DNA from: an uncultured Hungatella sp.
Lineage (GTDB): Bacteria; Bacillota; Clostridia; Lachnospirales; Lachnospiraceae
DNA: 64,000 nucleotides
Assembly (NCBI GenBank): GCA_910585435.1
Contig: CAJUEJ010000003.1
Coordinates: 1-64,000 of the forward strand
Direction of reading: 5' to 3'
This document shows, piece after piece, positions 44,261 to 53,534 of this stretch. The notes below the pieces were generated by a model. That model saw only the letters and a list, made by a program, of their open reading frames with translations. It had not been told where the DNA came from and did not search any database. The translations under genes were made by a program, and so were the position numbers. Positions within the stretch are counted from its first letter, which is position 1; every line of letters starts with the position of its first letter.

Positions 44261-44431
44261 TCCTTCCTGCGATGTCATATCTTTTGAAAGCTCATAGTGG
44301 TATTCTCTAATCTTATGAATAGATTCCATATCTCAATCATTTTATATCCTTCCAGATTTGTAATTGCTCTTACGCCTTTAATTGTCTTCACATTTACAAT
44401 ATGCTTAAAATTCCATGAAATAATGCAATCA
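44261..44431 (-). pseudogene. Decayed second copy of the PIN toxin-antitoxin cassette
   Basis: 44261-44319 matches 44710-44768, and 44320-44431 matches 44844-44952, nearly base for base. A 75-bp internal deletion and loss of the 5' end of the PIN gene remove function. It lies beyond repeat copy A, as expected for a third cassette in a tandem series. Confidence 0.85.
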
Positions 44432-44439
44432 GTAATATT

Positions 44440-44630
44440 TAAAAAGAGAGATACCCGGCATTTTACTGCCTGATATCTCTCTTATCTCTATGCTATACTA
44501 TATCTAGTGGTCATTACACTCCCACACCACTATATGATTACCTATCCAAGGGTGATAGCCGCCTGTGTGGTAGCCGCCTTGGAATAGCTATCTTTTATTA
44601 TCATCTGACAATTTTGCTATTTATCAGAAT
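44440..44630 (-). repeat. Cassette repeat, copy A
   Basis: About 190 bp, over 90% identical to copy B by eye. In minus-strand order it has an AT-rich hairpin (CTGATAA...TTGTCAG) and CTATTCCAAGG pairing with CCTTGGATAG. The ppdK end (CAGGCGGCTATCACCC to the stop) comes next, and last a terminator with T6-type tail at 44440. Confidence 0.9.
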
Positions 44631-44635
44631 AATTA

Positions 44636-44818
44636 TTACACTTTCTTCAGCTTTCTTTCTTCCATTTCTCTTAAAAAGGCTCTCCCGCCCTCATTGTAAA
44701 AATTAATTCTTTCCTGTGTTGTCATATCTTTTGTAAGCTCATAGTGGTATTCTCTAATCTTATGAATATCTTCAATGGTGAAATCCGGGCTGATAATTGG
44801 TTTTGCAATCATAATCAT
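44636..44818 (-). CDS. Small partner of the PIN protein, probable antitoxin
   Basis: The 60-residue acidic/basic helical product (FTIEDIHKIREYHYELTKDMTTQERINFYNEGGRAFLREME) overlaps the end of the PIN gene by 4 bases. Its size, coupling and helical character fit an antitoxin encoded after its toxin. It has no DNA-binding motif that I recognise. A near-identical piece of it persists in the decayed copy at 44261-44319. Confidence 0.75.
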   Translation of the reverse strand: MIMIAKPIISPDFTIEDIHKIREYHYELTKDMTTQERINFYNEGGRAFLREMEERKLKKV

Positions 44819-45294
44819 TCCTCACTTCCCAACAGTACAGAAGGATTCCATATCTCAATCATTTTATATCCTTCCAGATTTGTAATTGCTCTTACACCTT
44901 TAATTGTCTTCACATTTACAATATGCTTAAAATTCCATGAAATAATGCAATCACATTCACTTACAATGGCAGCTCCTATGTGTTGGCAATCATCAAAACT
45001 CTTTTTTGTTAATATACCCATATCAATAATTTTTTCTGCTATTGCCACAACATCATCTGTAATATCTAATGTTGTAAATTGTATTTCATTCAAATAATCA
45101 ATAAGTTTTGTTTTCTTTGGTTCTGAACATCTTTCTATCTCTCTCAACGTCACTGTAGATAAATACACATCAAACTTTCTATTTTTAAACATCTCCCACA
45201 GCTGTCTTGTATCTGCCATCTTCTCGGGTACATCTTCCTGCTCCAAATGACTGATAACAGATGTATCTAAATATACCTTTAATTTCCAATTCAT
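44815..45294 (-). CDS. PIN-domain toxin (VapC-like ribonuclease)
   Basis: The 159-residue product begins with the PIN signature VYLDTSVISHL (first catalytic Asp) and has an acidic TLREIERC helix. The FDDCQHIGAAIVSECDCIISWNFKHI block with further acidic residues and the W-N-x-K-H motif follows. PIN toxins cleave tRNA or other RNA. ATG follows GGAG. The order toxin then antitoxin is the reverse of classical vapBC. It is the second intact cassette after ppdK. Confidence 0.88.
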   Translation of the reverse strand: MNWKLKVYLDTSVISHLEQEDVPEKMADTRQLWEMFKNRKFDVYLSTVTLREIERCSEPKKTKLIDYLNEIQFTTLDITDDVVAIAEKIIDMGILTKKSFDDCQHIGAAIVSECDCIISWNFKHIVNVKTIKGVRAITNLEGYKMIEIWNPSVLLGSEE

Positions 45295-45393
45295 AATATA
45301 TCTCCTCTGCAGTCATTTTAACATAACTTTTATTTTTTAGCAATCCATGTTCCCCAATTTGCTGTATTATCTCTAAATTTTTTAGTACCATTA

Positions 45394-45578
45394 AAAAAGA
45401 GAGATACCCGGCATTTTACTGCCTGATATCTCTACGCTATACTATATCTAGTGGTCGTTACACTCCCACACCACTATATGATTGCCTATCCAAGGGTGAT
45501 AGCTGCCTGTGTGGTTACCGCCTTGGAATAGCTATCTTTTATTGCCATCTGATAATTTAGTTATTTATCAGAATAATG
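45394..45578 (-). repeat. Cassette repeat, copy B
   Basis: Same architecture as copy A: a CTGATAA-N9-TTATCAG hairpin, the ppdK-end-like core with the GATAG stop region, and a terminator stem ending in T6. It directly follows the YoeB gene and precedes the PIN cassette. Confidence 0.9.
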
Positions 45579-45824
45579 ACTCCTGCATTCAGCCACAAGC
45601 ACCATACCGTTTTCTATCTTATAAACTATCCTGTTGCTTTCATCTATCCTCCTGCTCCACCATCCTGATAAATTTCCTTTTAGAGGTTCTGGTTTTCCTA
45701 ATCCGTGATAATGATCTCTCATGATATCTCTTATCAATGTATTAATTCTTTTCAAGGTTTTTTTATCTTGCCCTTGCCAATACAAATAATCTTCCCATGC
45801 CTCTGGAAGAAATATAAGGTTCAT
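45561..45824 (-). CDS. YoeB/Txe-family toxin
   Basis: The 87-residue product has the YoeB pattern: AWEDYLYWQGQDKKTLKRINTLI, KPEPLKGNLSGWWSRRI, RIVYKIENG and the C-terminal CRSHY with the catalytic His/Tyr. YoeB cleaves mRNA on the ribosome. It starts 4 bases after its antitoxin gene. Its last codons run into repeat copy B. Confidence 0.95.
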   Translation of the reverse strand: MNLIFLPEAWEDYLYWQGQDKKTLKRINTLIRDIMRDHYHGLGKPEPLKGNLSGWWSRRIDESNRIVYKIENGMVLVAECRSHYSDK

Positions 45825-45828
45825 TATA

Positions 45829-46098
45829 TCAACCCTCCATTTCCTCCAATTCTTCTATCTTCTTATAAACAGGATTTGATTTTCCGTGGTTATAATTATT
45901 AATTACTTTTTCCAAATGTGCCTGATTCTCCTCACTATAAAAGGGATCTACCCTCAATTCAAAAGGAATCCCACCATAGCTTATCAATTTTTTGTAAAAT
46001 AAATTTGTAGCTGTAGATAAACTCATACCTAAATCAGAGCATATACTTTCTGCTCTCTGTTTTACTACATCATCAACACGAATTGATACATTTGCCAT
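45829..46098 (-). CDS. RelB/DinJ-family antitoxin
   Basis: The 89-residue product has an N-terminal ribbon-helix-helix (MANVSIRVDDVVKQRAESICSDLGMSLSTATNLFYKK) that binds DNA and forms the dimer. A flexible C-terminus that wraps the toxin follows. It is the first gene of the cassette next to ppdK, 197 bases from the ppdK stop. Confidence 0.93.
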   Translation of the reverse strand: MANVSIRVDDVVKQRAESICSDLGMSLSTATNLFYKKLISYGGIPFELRVDPFYSEENQAHLEKVINNYNHGKSNPVYKKIEELEEMEG

Positions 46099-46195
46099 AC
46101 TTTCACCTCACTTTTTCTTAAATTATATATCAATATCAATTAAAAATCAATACAGATCACTACATTTACAAAAACCTTATCTTTATTTCTACATT

Positions 46196-46319
46196 AAAAA
46201 GAGAGATAGCTAACATTTCACTGTCAGATATCTCTCCTTTTTTACCTCATACTATATCTGGTAGTCGTTACACTCCCACACCACTATATGATTACCTATC
46301 CAAGGGTGATAGCCGCCTG
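46196..46319 (-). repeat. Cassette repeat, copy C (ppdK 3' end and terminator)
   Basis: This copy comprises the last 24 bases of ppdK, about 70 bases downstream and a terminator. The terminator stem (GAGAGATAT...CTGACA/TGTTAG...TATCTCTC) differs in sequence from A/B but keeps pairing. Identity with A/B stops within ppdK at 46319. Confidence 0.9.
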
Positions 46320-48923
46320 AGCCGCCGCTAGTCTTGCAATCGGCACTCGGAATGGTGAACAGGATACATAATCCAGGCCGATCTTATGGCAGAACTCTAC
46401 GGAAGACGGATCGCCGCCATGCTCGCCGCAGATACCTACATGCAGCTCCGGACGTACCGGCTTGCCTAACTTGATAGCAGTCTCCATCAGTTTGCCGACA
46501 CCGATCTGATCCAGTTTTGCAAATGGGTCGTTCTCAAAGATCTTGGTGTCATAGTAAGCATTCAGGAACTTGCCTGCATCATCACGGGAGAAGCCGTAGC
46601 ACATCTGAGTCAGATCGTTGGTTCCGAAGCAGAAGAATTCAGCCTCTTTTGCGATCTCGTCAGCAGTCAGGGCTGCTCTCGGAATCTCAATCATGGTACC
46701 AACTTCATATTTTAAGTCTACGCCTGCTGCCGCAATCTCAGCATCAGCAGTCTCAACCACTACCTTCTTGACAAACTTCAGCTCTTTGATATCGCAGATA
46801 AGAGGAATCATAATCTCCGGGCAGACGTTCCAGTCAGCGTGAGCCTTCTGAACATTGATTGCCGCACGGATAACAGCCTTGGTCTGCATCCTGGCAATCT
46901 CAGGATAGGTGACAGCCAGACGGCAGCCACGATGTCCCATCATCGGGTTAAACTCATGAAGCGCATCACAGATCACCTTAATCTGCTCTACGGTCTTGCC
47001 CTGGGCATCAGCCAGCTTCTTGATATCTGCTTCCTCGGTAGGAACAAACTCATGAAGAGGCGGATCCAGGAAACGGATGGTTACCGGGTTGCCTTCCAAA
47101 GCCTCATACAGCTTCTCGAAGTCGCCCTGCTGTTCCGGAAGGATCTTCTCCAGCGCTTCTTCTCTCTCCTCTACGGTCTCAGAGCAGATCATCTCGCGGA
47201 ATGCGTCAATACGGTTTCCTTCAAAGAACATATGCTCTGTACGGCACAGGCCGATACCCTCTGCGCCTAACTCCCTTGCCTTCTTAGCGTCAGCCGGGGT
47301 GTCTGCATTGGTTCTGACTTTCAGTTTTCTATACTTGTCAGCCCATCCCATGATTCTTCCGAACTCACCGGCGATAGTAGCGTCTACAGTAGGAATGATT
47401 CCGTCATAGATCTTGCCGGTAGAGCCGTCGATGGACAGCCAGTCGCCCTCATGGTACTCTTTTCCTGCAAGGACAAATTTCTTGTTTGCCTCGTCCATGG
47501 CAATCTCGGAGCAGCCGGATACACAGCAGGTACCCATGCCGCGGGCAACAACAGCTGCATGGCTTGTCATACCGCCGCGGACAGTCAGGATACCCTGGGC
47601 AGCCTTCATGCCCTCGATATCCTCCGGAGAAGTCTCCAGACGAACCAGGACTACCTTCTCGCCTCTTGCCGCCCATGCCTTTGCATCCTCTGCCGTAAAT
47701 ACGATCTTACCGCAGGCAGCTCCCGGAGATGCAGCCAAAGCCTTGGCCATAGGCTCTGCCTTCTTCAGTGCGTCCTGGTCAAACTGCGGGTGAAGCAGTG
47801 TATCCAGGTTTCTCGGATCGATCATGGCAACAGCCTTCTTCTCATCGATCATACCCTCATCTACCAGATCACAGGCGATCTTAAGAGCAGCCTTGGCAGT
47901 TCTCTTACCATTACGGGTCTGCAGCATATAAAGCTTTCTGTCCTCAATGGTAAACTCCATATCCTGCATATCTCTGTAGTGATCCTCCAGTTTATTGCAG
48001 ATACCTACAAACTGATCATAAACTTCCGGCATAACCTCTTTTAACTGGTCGATCTTCTGAGGTGTGCGGACACCGGCTACCACGTCCTCGCCCTGTGCGT
48101 TCATCAGGAATTCACCCATCAGATGCTTCTCACCTGTAGCCGGATCACGGGTAAATGCAACACCGGTACCGGAGGTCTCGCCCATGTTGCCGAATGCCAT
48201 CATCTGTACGTTGACAGCAGTGCCCCAGGAATAGGGAATATCATTGTCACGGCGGTATACATTAGCTCTCGGGTTGTCCCAGGAACGGAACACGGCTTTG
48301 ATTGCTTCCATCAGCTGCTCCTTCGGGTCAGTCGGGAAATCAGCGCCGATTTTCTCTTTGTACTCTGCCTTGAACTGCTCTGCCAGCTCTTTCAGGTCCT
48401 CTGCTGTCAGCTCAACGTCCTGGGTCACGCCCTTGGCTTCTTTCATCTTGTCGATCAGCTCTTCGAAGTACTTTTTGCCTACCTCCATAACCACATCGGA
48501 GAACATCTGGATAAATCTTCTGTAGCAGTCCCAAGCCCAGCGGGGATTCCCGGACTTCTTGGCCAGAACCTCAACAACCTCTTCATTTAATCCCAGGTTC
48601 AGAATTGTGTCCATCATACCAGGCATGGAAGCTCTGGCGCCGGAACGTACGGATACCAGTAACGGGTTCTCCTTATCACCGAACTTCTTACCGGTGATCT
48701 CTTCCATCTTTCCGATATATTCCATGATCTGTGCCATGATCTCGTCGTTAATCTTCCTGCCATCCTCATAATACTGAGTACAAGCCTCTGTCGTGATGGT
48801 AAAGCCCTGTGGTACCGGAAGTCCCAGATTTGTCATCTCTGCCAGGTTTGCGCCCTTGCCGCCCAGCAGATTTCTCATGTTGGCGTTTCCTTCGCTGAAC
48901 AGATAAACCCACTTGTTTGCCAT
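46296..48923 (-). CDS. ppdK: Pyruvate, phosphate dikinase
   Basis: The start at 48923 follows GAGGAGGAAAT and gives 875 residues, standard for PPDK. It interconverts pyruvate, ATP and phosphate with PEP, AMP and pyrophosphate. Seen are the ATP-grasp domain (KGANLAEM), the swivelling phospho-His domain GGMTSHAAVVARGMG, and the PEP-binding barrel ending GICGEHGGDPSSVEF. The last codons (CAGGCGGCTATCACCC to TAG) are part of the repeat shared with the toxin-antitoxin cassettes downstream. Confidence 0.98.
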   Translation of the reverse strand: MANKWVYLFSEGNANMRNLLGGKGANLAEMTNLGLPVPQGFTITTEACTQYYEDGRKINDEIMAQIMEYIGKMEEITGKKFGDKENPLLVSVRSGARASMPGMMDTILNLGLNEEVVEVLAKKSGNPRWAWDCYRRFIQMFSDVVMEVGKKYFEELIDKMKEAKGVTQDVELTAEDLKELAEQFKAEYKEKIGADFPTDPKEQLMEAIKAVFRSWDNPRANVYRRDNDIPYSWGTAVNVQMMAFGNMGETSGTGVAFTRDPATGEKHLMGEFLMNAQGEDVVAGVRTPQKIDQLKEVMPEVYDQFVGICNKLEDHYRDMQDMEFTIEDRKLYMLQTRNGKRTAKAALKIACDLVDEGMIDEKKAVAMIDPRNLDTLLHPQFDQDALKKAEPMAKALAASPGAACGKIVFTAEDAKAWAARGEKVVLVRLETSPEDIEGMKAAQGILTVRGGMTSHAAVVARGMGTCCVSGCSEIAMDEANKKFVLAGKEYHEGDWLSIDGSTGKIYDGIIPTVDATIAGEFGRIMGWADKYRKLKVRTNADTPADAKKARELGAEGIGLCRTEHMFFEGNRIDAFREMICSETVEEREEALEKILPEQQGDFEKLYEALEGNPVTIRFLDPPLHEFVPTEEADIKKLADAQGKTVEQIKVICDALHEFNPMMGHRGCRLAVTYPEIARMQTKAVIRAAINVQKAHADWNVCPEIMIPLICDIKELKFVKKVVVETADAEIAAAGVDLKYEVGTMIEIPRAALTADEIAKEAEFFCFGTNDLTQMCYGFSRDDAGKFLNAYYDTKIFENDPFAKLDQIGVGKLMETAIKLGKPVRPELHVGICGEHGGDPSSVEFCHKIGLDYVSCSPFRVPIARLAAAQAAITLG

Positions 48924-49293
48924 AAAGTATTTCCTCCTCAATTTTGTAGAATCTTCTACTTCTTTTTACCCCCGGCTCTTATCCCTCACTGCCGTCTGCT
49001 CCAGGCAGGCTTGTCTCACCTGTACTTAAAGCTGCAGCACCCTGTCCTGAAAAAGCTTTCTGTCCTTCAGGCACGACGAAAAAGGCCGCCAGCGGTCTGC
49101 TATAAGTATAACATAATTCCCTTTGAAGTAAAGGGTAAAAGTGGAAAAAATCCATGGCTTTTTGTCTATATTTCCCATAAAACTGCTGAACAGATCCTTG
49201 TTTTCTTGTTAATATTCACATATCCGTATAGGATTCGTATATACGATTTTATATTTTTACAATACAAATTGATTACAGGAATCTCTTTCTAAT
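48924..49293. promoter_or_regulatory. ppdK upstream region
   Basis: A long AT-rich leader of about 370 bases has no supported ORF. A dyad CGTATA-N9-TATACG lies at 49225-49245. On the minus strand TTGTAT, 18 bases and TATATA overlap it, a possible regulated promoter. Confidence 0.4.
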
Positions 49294-49341
49294 AAAATAA
49301 AAAGTCCCCTGAGCCTGTGCCTGAAACCACAAACTCAGGGG
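49294..49341 (-). terminator. Terminator of the sugar operon
   Basis: CCCCTGAG (49334-49341 on the minus strand) pairs with CTCAGGGG (49306-49313), followed by ACTTTTTATTTT. Confidence 0.9.
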
Positions 49342-49409
49342 CGGAATCTAAAGCTTATTCCAAAGCTTCCCGGGCAATAGCAATACCTTTAATCAGTACA
49401 GCTGTCAAT

Positions 49410-51020
49410 CTATTTCATATACCCGTGCAGCGTCTCGCGGACAGCTCCCGGCCCTGCGATCAGCTGGCGGAACATCCCTTCGATCTTCTGGCTGAGCCCG
49501 GCCTCCACCAGGTTTAAGCCAAACAGAACCGGATTGGACAGAATCCCTTCCAGCTTGCCTTCACAGCTGTCCGGATTGCCCAGGGTAATTCCAGCCATCT
49601 GCTTCTGCAGCTCCTCCAACATAGGATCGCTGCTGACGCTCATCTCTTTGCCCTCATCATCCACAGCCATCAGATACCTGAGCCATCCTGCAATGGCCAG
49701 CGGGATCGCTGTCAGATCCTGTACATTCAGTTCGCTGCTTGCCACATAGGATTTGATGGTCTCGCCAAAGCGGATCGGAATCTTCTGGCTTGTATCCGTG
49801 GCAATTCTCTGAGGCATGTCCGGAATAAAGGGGTTGGGAAGACGGCGGTCAATTACCTCATGGATAAAGTCCATAGGGCTTAAAATACCAGGGTCTGTCA
49901 CCACAGGCATACCCTCTTTGTAGCCGATGGTCTCCACCAGCTTTTTCAGATCCTCATCTGTCATCTCAGATGCAATGCTGTTATATCCTAACAGGCATCC
50001 GTAAACAGCCAGTGCGGTATGAAGCGGATTCAGACAGGTTGTCACCTTCATGCGCTCCGTCATATTCACTGTATCCCGGTCTGTCATATAAACGCCTGCC
50101 TTCTCCAGTGCCGGACGGCCGTTGGGGAAGCGGTCCTCCACAACCAGATACTGGGGAACCTCCGCATTGACAAAGGGGGCAATGTAGGTATTGCGGCTGG
50201 TAATAATGGGAGCCATATCTTCGATTCCGTCTGCCTCCAGAGCCTTCTCCACCACTTCTGCCGGTCTTGGGGTAATCTTATCGATCATGCTCCACGGGAA
50301 GGATACCTTTGTCTCATCCTCCAGCCATGCCACAAATTCCTTGCTCACATGCCCTTTCTTTAACCACTCCTCTGCAACTGTCACCACGCTGCTTTTCAGC
50401 TTCTCACCGTTGTGGCTGCAGTTGTCCATGCTGACTACGGCTATAGGAGTTGCGCCTGCCTCAAAACGCTCCAGTAAAAGCGCTGCCACAATGCTCATGG
50501 CATGGTGTGCTTTCTTGGGGCCTACCTCAATATCCGCCTTTACTACCGGAAGGAATTCTCCCTGCAGGTTGGCCAGGGCATAGCCCTTCTCCGTGATTGT
50601 AAAGCTTAACATCTGAAGAGACGGATTACGGAATACCTTCTTCAAATACTCATATTCTCCCGCATCCTCCATATTTGCCTTCACGCCCTTTGCCACGCTG
50701 GCTACGATCTCTCTGTCCATAGAGCCATCCGGATTTAAGCTTACCATCATGGTCATATTGTCAAATGGTGTATAGATCTTGTCGATGATATCATAGTCAA
50801 ATGTGTCGGAAGCAATAATTCCGCTTTCTGCCAGCCCCTGTTCTAACAGTCTCTGCTGAAGAACGGCAATAAATCCACGGAAAATATTACCTGCTCCAAA
50901 ATGCACCCACACAGGACTTTCTTCTGTTTTTGCCACCATCTTGTCCACATCAAACCCCGGCAGCTTCACCCCCGCCTGCTTCCAGCCAGCGTCATTCAGA
51001 CTTGCTTTACAAAGTTTCAT
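49410..51020 (-). CDS. Mannitol dehydrogenase-family oxidoreductase (fructuronate reductase-like)
   Basis: The 536-residue product has the family N-terminal NAD domain (VWVHFGAGNIFRGF) and the active-site region (VSMDNCSHNG, NPLHTALAVYG). The group includes mannitol 2-dehydrogenase, tagaturonate reductase and fructuronate reductase; the neighbours araD, a kinase and an esterase favour hexuronate or a related sugar acid. The substrate cannot be set from sequence. GAGAGAGGAGC precedes the ATG. Confidence 0.9.
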   Translation of the reverse strand: MKLCKASLNDAGWKQAGVKLPGFDVDKMVAKTEESPVWVHFGAGNIFRGFIAVLQQRLLEQGLAESGIIASDTFDYDIIDKIYTPFDNMTMMVSLNPDGSMDREIVASVAKGVKANMEDAGEYEYLKKVFRNPSLQMLSFTITEKGYALANLQGEFLPVVKADIEVGPKKAHHAMSIVAALLLERFEAGATPIAVVSMDNCSHNGEKLKSSVVTVAEEWLKKGHVSKEFVAWLEDETKVSFPWSMIDKITPRPAEVVEKALEADGIEDMAPIITSRNTYIAPFVNAEVPQYLVVEDRFPNGRPALEKAGVYMTDRDTVNMTERMKVTTCLNPLHTALAVYGCLLGYNSIASEMTDEDLKKLVETIGYKEGMPVVTDPGILSPMDFIHEVIDRRLPNPFIPDMPQRIATDTSQKIPIRFGETIKSYVASSELNVQDLTAIPLAIAGWLRYLMAVDDEGKEMSVSSDPMLEELQKQMAGITLGNPDSCEGKLEGILSNPVLFGLNLVEAGLSQKIEGMFRQLIAGPGAVRETLHGYMK

Positions 51021-51102
51021 AGTTTTTGCTCCTCTCTCATATCATTTTATTAAAAACTGTTGCTTACTTCCATATCATACCATATTTTCCAGCTTCTGTA
51101 TA

Positions 51103-51885
51103 CTAAAAGAATTTCAGCACATACTCTGCCGTATTCTCTCCGGCTTCTTTCCCTGCCTCGTTGTAAGCCTTCTGATAATAATGAAAAAAGTCCTTCATAA
51201 GCCCCCGTTCTTTCATCCCTGCCAGGCACTCCGAAACCACGGTCACATCCTTACAAAGGCCGGGAAGCTGATCCTGCGCCTCCATAATCGCGTCATAGCT
51301 GATATCCTGATCCCCGTTATAATTTCCAATCCGCACAAGAAAGCACCGTTCCACCCCGCCCTCTTTCATCACGTCCCACATCCGTGAAAAGTACATCTGG
51401 TAGTCCTGGGCCGCCATTTTATGGTCCCCGTCCGTTTCCCCCTGACACCAGAGCATAAAAATATGCCGGATTTCGTATCCGTGAGAAACAAGAAATCCCC
51501 TGGCATCATCCAGACGCCTTCTGGCATCAGTCAGATAAGCCGTTTGCGGCTGCCATTCCAGAATAGAAGAACCGCCTTTCGAAGCCGAAAGCCCTACCAC
51601 CGGAATTTTCGTCCTCTCATAATACGCATTGACAAAGGCCGCCACCATGGAACCTGTCTTCATGGATCCGTCGTGGATGCCTCCCTCCCGGTTCTCCAGG
51701 CGGCCGAAAGGCTCCTCCAGCAAATGGAGGCTGTCCGGATCTGATACGGCCCGGTATTCGTAGCCGGCACCCTCCAGAACCCTGGGCGCTTTCTCAGGCC
51801 AGGTATCATTTACAATTCCCCTGCCTGCCATATTAGATTGCCCCATAAACAAAAATAAATCCACAGAACCTGATTCTTTGGCCAT
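51103..51885 (-). CDS. SGNH-type carbohydrate acetylesterase (SASA family)
   Basis: The start at 51885 follows AAAGGAG and gives 260 residues without signal peptide, so cytoplasmic. FLFMGQSNMAGRG carries the catalytic Ser, GLSASKGGSSI the oxyanion Gly region and LWCQGETDG the third block, as in sialate O-acetylesterase/CE6 enzymes. It probably removes acetyl groups from imported plant oligosaccharides. It lies between the kinase and the oxidoreductase genes. Confidence 0.88.
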   Translation of the reverse strand: MAKESGSVDLFLFMGQSNMAGRGIVNDTWPEKAPRVLEGAGYEYRAVSDPDSLHLLEEPFGRLENREGGIHDGSMKTGSMVAAFVNAYYERTKIPVVGLSASKGGSSILEWQPQTAYLTDARRRLDDARGFLVSHGYEIRHIFMLWCQGETDGDHKMAAQDYQMYFSRMWDVMKEGGVERCFLVRIGNYNGDQDISYDAIMEAQDQLPGLCKDVTVVSECLAGMKERGLMKDFFHYYQKAYNEAGKEAGENTAEYVLKFF

Positions 51886-51928
51886 ACCCTCTGCTCCTTT
51901 CATCTTCCTTCCATTCTGTCCCGGCTCC

Positions 51929-53521
51929 CTACAGGCATTTCACCGCTTCTCTCTCCACAGAAAGCCCGGCCTGATACCTTTGTATAAACCGCTCAAACCC
52001 TTCCACATCTCCTTTATCCGGTTCCATTTTGCTCCCCTTATTCCCTGCAAACACACAGTCTCCCAGATACTGGCCCAGGCTCTGGCCCGCACTCTTCTTC
52101 ACCATATAGGCAGCCAGAAGCGCCATGCCCCACGGCCCGCCTTCTCCGGCCGTCTCCATGATGGAAACCGGCACATTCATGGCAGCTGCCATAATTCTCT
52201 GCCCTACTCCCTTTGTCTTAAACAACCCTCCGTGTCCCAGCAGGTTATCCAGCCTTACATGCTCCTCCTCTGTCAGGATCCTCATGCCAATCTTCAAAGC
52301 CCCCAGAGCTGAATACAGATGGGTGCGCATCAGATTGGCCAGGCTGAATCTGGCATCCGGCCTGCGGACGAACAAAGGCCTTCCCTGTTCCATTCCTGTA
52401 ATAGGTTCACCAGACAGATAGCCATAGGACATCAGTCCGCCACAGTCAGCATCTCCCTCCAGGGCTTTCCGGTACAGCATGCCAAACAGCTCATTATCGT
52501 CCATCCCCATATTGGCCGCCTCTGCAAACTCCCTGAAAATACCTACCCAGGCGTTTAGATCAGACGTACAGTTATTCACATGAACCATAGCCACCGGAGA
52601 ACCGTCAGGAGTGGTTACCATATCGATCTCACGGTGGAGCCTGGACAATTCCTTCTCCAGAACCACCATGGCAAACACAGAGGTTCCTGCTGATACATTG
52701 CCAGTCCTGACCTCCACGCTGTTGGTAGCCGCCATGCCGGTTCCCGCATCTCCCTCCGGCGGGCAAAAAGGAATCCCTGCCTCCAGCTGCCCTGAAAGAT
52801 CCAAAAGCCTGGCTCCCTCCTCTGTCAGCACACCTGCCTCTTCGCCGGCCGAAAGCACCCTTGGGAAAATCTCCTCCAGCTTCCACGGGCAGCCTCTGGA
52901 TAAAGCCAGCTGATCAAACTGCTCTGCCATCCTCTGATGATACTGCCCGGTGGCAGAATCAATAGGAAACATGCCGGAGGCATCCCCCACTCCCAGCACT
53001 TTCTCCCCTGTCAGCCTCCAGTGGATATAGCCGGCCAGCGTGGTGACATAATCAATCTCTGCTACATGCTCCTCCTTATTAAGCACCGCTTGATCCAGAT
53101 GGGCAATGCTCCACCGCTCCGGGATATTGAACTGGAACAGGCTGCTTAATTCCTCCACCGCCTTTCCTGTGGTAGTATTGCGCCATGTCCTGAAGGGAAC
53201 CAGCAGATTTCCCTCTCTGTCAAATGCCATGTATCCGTGCATCATGGCACTGATACCGATGGCAGCCGTCCTTTTCAGAGAGACACCGTACTGGCGCCTT
53301 ACATCCTCTGTCAAATCCTTATAACAGCTCTGAAGCCCTGTCCACACATCCTCCAGGCTGTATGTCCAGAAACCATTTTCCAGACGGTTCTCCCACTGGC
53401 AGCTTCCCGACGCGATGGGGGTATGATCCTCATCGATCAACACGGCTTTGATCCTGGTAGATCCAAGTTCAATTCCCAATACAGCTTTCCCTGATTCGAT
53501 TGTCTGCTTTTTGTTATCCAT
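51929..53521 (-). CDS. FGGY-family carbohydrate kinase
   Basis: The start at 53521 follows AAAGGAGAAG and gives 530 residues. The FGGY kinase fold is visible: ELGSTRIKAVLID phosphate loop, ISAMMHGYMAFD, GDAGTGMAATNSV, and the second-domain LGHGGLFKTKGVGQRIMAAAM. Adjacency 13 bases after araD suggests L-ribulokinase- or xylulokinase-like activity making the substrate of AraD. The protein differs from canonical AraB, so the sugar is uncertain. Confidence 0.88.
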   Translation of the reverse strand: MDNKKQTIESGKAVLGIELGSTRIKAVLIDEDHTPIASGSCQWENRLENGFWTYSLEDVWTGLQSCYKDLTEDVRRQYGVSLKRTAAIGISAMMHGYMAFDREGNLLVPFRTWRNTTTGKAVEELSSLFQFNIPERWSIAHLDQAVLNKEEHVAEIDYVTTLAGYIHWRLTGEKVLGVGDASGMFPIDSATGQYHQRMAEQFDQLALSRGCPWKLEEIFPRVLSAGEEAGVLTEEGARLLDLSGQLEAGIPFCPPEGDAGTGMAATNSVEVRTGNVSAGTSVFAMVVLEKELSRLHREIDMVTTPDGSPVAMVHVNNCTSDLNAWVGIFREFAEAANMGMDDNELFGMLYRKALEGDADCGGLMSYGYLSGEPITGMEQGRPLFVRRPDARFSLANLMRTHLYSALGALKIGMRILTEEEHVRLDNLLGHGGLFKTKGVGQRIMAAAMNVPVSIMETAGEGGPWGMALLAAYMVKKSAGQSLGQYLGDCVFAGNKGSKMEPDKGDVEGFERFIQRYQAGLSVEREAVKCL

Positions 53522-53534
53522 AATGGCTTCTCCT

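Noticed and set aside
45185..45391. Frame of 68 codons upstream of the PIN gene (KNLEIIQQIGEHGLLKNKSYV...)
   Set aside because: Most of it overlaps the PIN gene in another frame. The first ~38 codons could be a relic of an older partner, but there is no ribosome binding site or family match.
44440..46319. CRISPR array
   Set aside because: Three long, structured repeats with genes between them, not short repeats with uniform spacers. No cas genes are present.
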